From Kineosporia sp. R_H_3 (GTDB taxonomy: Bacteria > Actinomycetota > Actinomycetes > Actinomycetales > Kineosporiaceae): a DNA stretch of 47,921 nucleotides. Within the stretch, counting starts at the first letter, position 1. Each line of letters begins with the position of its first letter. Of the stretch, positions 46,883 through 47,921 are shown piece after piece. The DNA lies in assembly GCF_002198675.1 (NCBI RefSeq), contig NZ_MWLL01000187.1, positions 50,344 to 98,264 on the forward strand. The letters run 5' to 3'. The notes beneath the pieces are model-generated. The model was not told the DNA's origin. It searched no databases and was given only the letters and a program-made list of their open reading frames with translations. The position numbers and the translations under genes were made by a program.

Positions 46883-47921
46883 TCAGCCGGCCTGGGTGAG
46901 CGTCGTGCGGACGACGCGGTCGTCGCCGTCCTTCGGGTCGCCGCGGCCGTCGGTGTTGGACGTCGTGAGCCACAGCGTGCCGTCGGGCGCCTTCTCGACG
47001 GTGCGGATCCGGCCGAGCACGCCGTCGAGGGCCGCGACCGGCTCGCCGGCGCGGCCGTCGGTCAGCGGCACGACCCAGACCTTGCGGCCGCGCAGCGCCG
47101 CGACGTAGGCGACGTCGTCGACGATCGCCAGGCCGCTCGGGGACGCGTCCGAGGTGCGCCAGACGACCTGCGGGTCGACGAAGCCGTCCCGGCCCTCCTT
47201 GCCCTCGACCTCGGGCCAGCCGTAGTTGCGGCCCTTCTCGACGAGGTTGAGCTCGTCCCAGGTGTTCTGGCCGAACTCGGTCGCCCACAGCCGGCCGGCG
47301 GAGTCGAAGGCGAGGCCCTGCACGTTGCGGTGCCCGAGCGACCACACCGGCGAACCGGGGAACGGGTTGTCGGCCGGCACCGAGCCGTCGAGCGCGATCC
47401 GCAGGATCTTCCCGCTGAGGGAGTCCCGGCGCTGGGAGAGCGAGGTGTCGCCCGCGTCGCCCGCCCCCACCCACAGCATGCCGTCGGGGCCGACGACGAT
47501 CCGGCCCCCGTTGTGCCGGCCCGCGTTCTCGATGCCGGACAGCAGCACGCGCGGGGCGCCGAGGCCGCGGCCCGGCTCGCGCGGGGCGGGGTCGAGGGCC
47601 ATCGCGACGATCCGGTTGTCGTCCCGGGTCGTGAGGTAGGCGTAGAGCGTCTTCTCGTCGCCGGGGGCGAGCGCGAGGCCCAGCAGGCCGCCCTCACCGA
47701 GGTCGGCGACGCCGGGCACCCGGCCGACGGCGACCGGGTCCGCGCCCGGCCGGACGCGGACGACGTCCCCCGTCGTCCGCTCGGCGACGAGCGCCGAGCC
47801 GTCGGCGAGGAAGGCGACGCCCCACGGCACGGACAGCCCGGTGGCGACGTCCCCGGCGAGCTCCGGCACCGCCGGCGCACCGCCGTCGGCGGACGGCTCG
47901 GGGGTCGGGGCCGCCGCCGGC
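46883..47921 (-). CDS. PQQ-dependent sugar dehydrogenase-like beta-propeller protein (partial)
   Basis: This is the C-terminal part, about 345 codons in the window, of a glucose/sorbosone-dehydrogenase-type six-bladed beta-propeller. The frame remains open to the window end, so the N-terminus, probably a signal or lipoprotein peptide followed by the Gly/Pro/Asp-rich linker seen at 47870-47921, lies outside. Family blocks are VPWGVAFLADGSALVAER, GGLLGLALAPG, HNGGRIVVGPDGMLWVGAGD, SLGHRNVQGLAFDSAGRLW, TEFGQNTWDELNLVEKGRNY and SGLAIVDDVAYVAAL. Usual role: periplasmic or extracellular sugar oxidation with PQQ and calcium; substrate not predicted. A GTG at 47869 could be an internal start but would remove the signal sequence. 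Confidence 0.88.
   Translation of the reverse strand, partial: PAAAPTPEPSADGGAPAVPELAGDVATGLSVPWGVAFLADGSALVAERTTGDVVRVRPGADPVAVGRVPGVADLGEGGLLGLALAPGDEKTLYAYLTTRDDNRIVAMALDPAPREPGRGLGAPRVLLSGIENAGRHNGGRIVVGPDGMLWVGAGDAGDTSLSQRRDSLSGKILRIALDGSVPADNPFPGSPVWSLGHRNVQGLAFDSAGRLWATEFGQNTWDELNLVEKGRNYGWPEVEGKEGRDGFVDPQVVWRTSDASPSGLAIVDDVAYVAALRGRKVWVVPLTDGRAGEPVAALDGVLGRIRTVEKAPDGTLWLTTSNTDGRGDPKDGDDRVVRTTLTQAG

Overview
The window is a 48-kb, very GC-rich chromosomal segment from an actinobacterium. The evidence is the extreme third-position G/C, the frequent GTG starts, the many GTGA/ATGA gene overlaps, the genes that look leaderless with a TANNNT-like box 6-8 nt before the start, a complete GlgE alpha-glucan pathway, and the Actinobacteria-typical neighbourhood etfB-etfA / cysteine desulfurase / mnmA / MetE-like / ligA / gatCAB. 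A Micrococcales genus such as Cellulomonas or a relative is my best guess, by inference only. No rRNA, tRNA, CRISPR array, transposase or phage gene was seen.

Layout. (1) 1-406 holds no gene but two copies of a 76-bp palindromic repeat, one inside a perfect 37-bp inverted repeat. (2) 407-17564 is an alpha-glucan/trehalose region: glgB (-), then a cassette of 2-oxoglutarate-type oxygenase, OmpR-type response regulator, histidine kinase, a secreted helical protein and a lipoprotein (all +), then maltokinase-treS-glgE (- operon), glgP (+) and glgX (-). GlgE, TreS, maltokinase and GlgB together make glycogen-like glucan from trehalose via maltose-1-phosphate; GlgP and GlgX degrade it. (3) 17641-23404 carries a YbjN-like protein, enoyl-CoA hydratase, etfB-etfA, and a cysteine desulfurase overlapping mnmA (sulfur relay to tRNA 2-thiouridine). 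(4) 23314-26499 has two tandem paralogous double-GNAT acetyltransferases (-), the first overlapping the 3' end of mnmA on the opposite strand, and a divergent short MetE-like protein. (5) 26730-33218 has a secreted, membrane-anchored trypsin-like protease with a Q/P/Y-rich cytoplasmic tail, a NarL-type two-component pair, an AraC regulator, a glyoxalase-fold protein and a small membrane protein. (6) 33310-42846 is ligA, a third copy of the 76-bp repeat, a minus-strand pair (Rossmann/kinase fusion plus polysaccharide flippase), then gatC-gatA-gatB. (7) 42882-47921 has a GGDEF-EAL protein, an LtrA-family membrane protein, a 167-bp near-palindromic element and a partial PQQ-type sugar dehydrogenase.

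The parts most worth a second look are the dispersed 76-bp palindrome family, the 167-bp near-palindrome, the two-component/secreted helical protein/lipoprotein cassette with an 11-bp-period direct repeat in its promoter, the Rossmann-kinase fusion paired with a flippase, and the paired 18-bp operator-like sites before the protease. None is proven to be a new system from sequence alone.
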